Positions 62,314-64,000 of a DNA stretch of 64,000 bases are shown here, piece by piece. The notes beneath the pieces are model-generated. The model had not been told where the DNA came from, ran no database searches, and saw nothing but the letters and a program-made list of their open reading frames with translations. The stretch covers positions 12,793,501 through 12,857,500 of the forward strand of contig CM053795.1 in NCBI GenBank assembly GCA_028671895.1. Reading direction: 5' to 3'. The translations under genes and the position numbers were made by a program. Position 1 is the first letter of the stretch. Each line of letters begins with the position of its first letter. The DNA comes from Oenanthe sinensis (lineage: Eukaryota; Streptophyta; Magnoliopsida; Apiales; Apiaceae).

Positions 62314-64000
62314 ATACATGTGTTTGTGTGTGTGTACGAGTAGGAGTGTGTATATATATGTGTGGACACTATTTCACAAATCTATTCAACACATTCTCTC
62401 TCGCATATTCCCGGTATCATCCTTTTTATTCATGTTTATGTCAAAGTTTATTAAGATTGTGATTCTTTTTTTAAATTATTATTATTATTATTATTAAATT
62501 AAGTGTTCTGATTATAAATTTAGAAAATTCTATTAAAATAATTTGTTTTTATTCATTCAGATTTAAATATCCTGAAGATTCATTCTCCTTGATACAAATT
62601 GATGAAATACGATAAAAATTATTGTGACACGTATATATATATATATATAAATTTAAATATATTCACGAAATATGAAATTATTTTTACAATTCTTTATAAC
62701 GAGCACAATTGCGCAACCGAATAAGTTTTTGCCCGTGGTTGATATTTTTTGTTACCATCAAGCTACGAACTAAATGAGAAAACATCCATTATGTTCTGAA
62801 TTAATTTAAAGACAAGTGCTTTTTTGTTTTGTTGCATCCCCATTCACCCCACGAGGAACACGACTACATGAGTACAATGTATACTACTACAAACCAATTT
62901 TATTAATACCCCTCCCTATATCAACGCACTTCAATATCTTAATAAAAAAACTCTGTTAAATATTTTTAATAATTCCTTTTTTAATAAAAAAATATTGAGA
63001 AGAGACATTTTTATTAAGATATTACGATCAACGGAGGAGGGAGTTCCCACTCCCCAGTCTGGCCAAGATAATACTTTTTAAATAAACGACGTTTAGTTTT
63101 ATGTGGACCCCACTGAGGTGAGGTATGGGCCCCATGCCATCGTCCGGTAGCCCTCCAATAATATCGGTGCGGTTTAGAATTGTCTTGTTCTAATTCACAT
63201 TTGTCGGGATACCTTGTACATTTTTCTATTCGAAATAATAATGATAAAATGCAATTAAAAGTAATTCTACAAACATAATATATTCACAAAATAATTTGGT
63301 TAAATGTCTCTGCGTTTACGTGCATGTCCATAGATATGGTAGCGATGACAGACTGACAGTATCCATTAGTTAAAGCCCTTGAGCTTTAGGAGGATCTGGA
63401 TTCGACATCCAAGGATACAAACATGTGCATGTCTTTATAAGCAATTAAGCCTACCAGCCAGTATGTCAATACGTACATTTACATGTGGCTACGCTTCTTG
63501 CATGTCTTCCCGTTCATACTTGCTCAACACGAGATTAATAATTTTTATAAAAAAATCTCAAATCGAATCGGTATTACCATCACATATTACATTTCTCCGT
63601 GTTGTCTGTATGAGTCATTGATCGATATTAAATATGTAGAGCCATAGCGGCTTAATCGTGACAATTATTAGACCCCGTGTGAAATAAAAAATCACGCCCT
63701 TTTTACAATTTAAATTTTTTAAAATATAATTAAATACTAAATAAGTTATCATCTACTTCAAATTCAAACTCAAATTTTATTTCTCTTTTACTAATTAAAT
63801 TCATTTCATTGTATATATGCAAGTTTATATTAATCGAATTTTATAATATAATTTTGTTTCGTAATATTAAATTTCACTATTACAATTACTATGAGTAGTT
63901 ATTCTAACAGTCTGAAGTTATATACTTATTAAAGATAATCATTATTAATATTTTTTATATACATATTTAAGTACTGAAGTGTAATAAATTAAAATTTTAA
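62314..64000. other. Gene-poor right end
   Basis: AT-rich DNA upstream of PHT5 with ATT and TA microsatellites (about 62475-62495 and 62633-62650). A foldback of about 135 bp (62909-63044) is listed separately. The phrase GGATCTGGATTCGACATCC near 63392 recalls a tRNA B box, but no full element could be outlined. No gene is supported up to the window end. Confidence 0.5.
62909..63044. mobile_element. Stowaway-like foldback, diverged
   Basis: The left arm ACCCCTCCCTATATCAACG continues to AATATCTTAATAAAAA. The right arm, in reverse, reads CTCCCTCCTCCGTTGATCG and continues to AATATCTTAATAAAAA. The shared order suggests an old CTCCCTCC-type MITE, possibly flanked by TA on the left only. Confidence 0.5.

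Noticed and set aside
63360..63420. Possible tRNA or SINE promoter boxes near the right end
   Set aside because: GGATTCGACATCC is close to a B box but has two extra bases, and no cloverleaf or defined element end could be drawn.
1..64000. CRISPR arrays, operons, ribosome-binding sites or prophage
   Set aside because: The window is plant nuclear DNA with spliced genes; the only regular repeats are microsatellites, a tandem duplication and transposon ends.

Overview
This is a nuclear window from a flowering plant, almost certainly a eudicot. The evidence is AT-rich intergenic DNA, many GT-AG introns, CT/GA-rich leaders, small DNA transposons, and gene families such as class II KNOX, anthocyanidin synthase, alpha-expansin, SPX-MFS and PLD beta. 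The species cannot be named from the sequence.

Left third (1-14.5 kb): a chloroplast copper chaperone for Cu/Zn-SOD (CCS, minus, running off the left edge); a broken subtilase gene; two tandem HPR3-like hydroxypyruvate/glyoxylate reductases (plus); an anthocyanidin synthase with an unusually long C-terminal tail (minus); an alpha-expansin whose first 5' splice site looks damaged (plus); a tRNA-derived SINE; and a single-exon DUF1191 membrane protein (plus).

Middle (17-41 kb): a FIZZY-related/CCS52A activator of the APC/C (plus, 10 exons); a MINDY-type deubiquitinase with a tandemly duplicated UIM-like block, a MIU helix and a CaaX-like end (plus, 12 exons); a KNAT7-type class II KNOX homeobox gene (plus, 5 exons); then a repeat island. 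The island holds a ~528 bp tandem duplication whose second copy carries a 718 bp non-autonomous hAT element with a perfect 8 bp target duplication and a remnant of transposase coding sequence, followed by a 252 bp Stowaway-type hairpin MITE.

Right third (41-64 kb): a PLD beta-class phospholipase D lacking the usual proline-rich N-terminus (plus, 10 exons); the bifunctional UDP-rhamnose enzyme NRS/ER (plus, 2 exons); an intronless Moco-sulfurase-like protein that appears to lack the PLP lysine (minus); and an SPX-MFS (PHT5/VPT) vacuolar phosphate transporter (minus, 10 coding exons plus a probable 5'UTR intron). Positions 62.4-64 kb are gene-poor.

The genes are unrelated neighbours, as is usual for plants, and not an operon or a convincing biosynthetic cluster. 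I joined the exons by eye using GT/AG sites and reading phase. Every intact gene closes in frame; the expansin is the one case that needs a non-consensus donor. I see no wholly new system. The best leads are the MINDY UIM duplication, the ANS tail, the expansin splice-site loss, the lysine-less Moco-sulfurase homologue and the dated hAT insertion.
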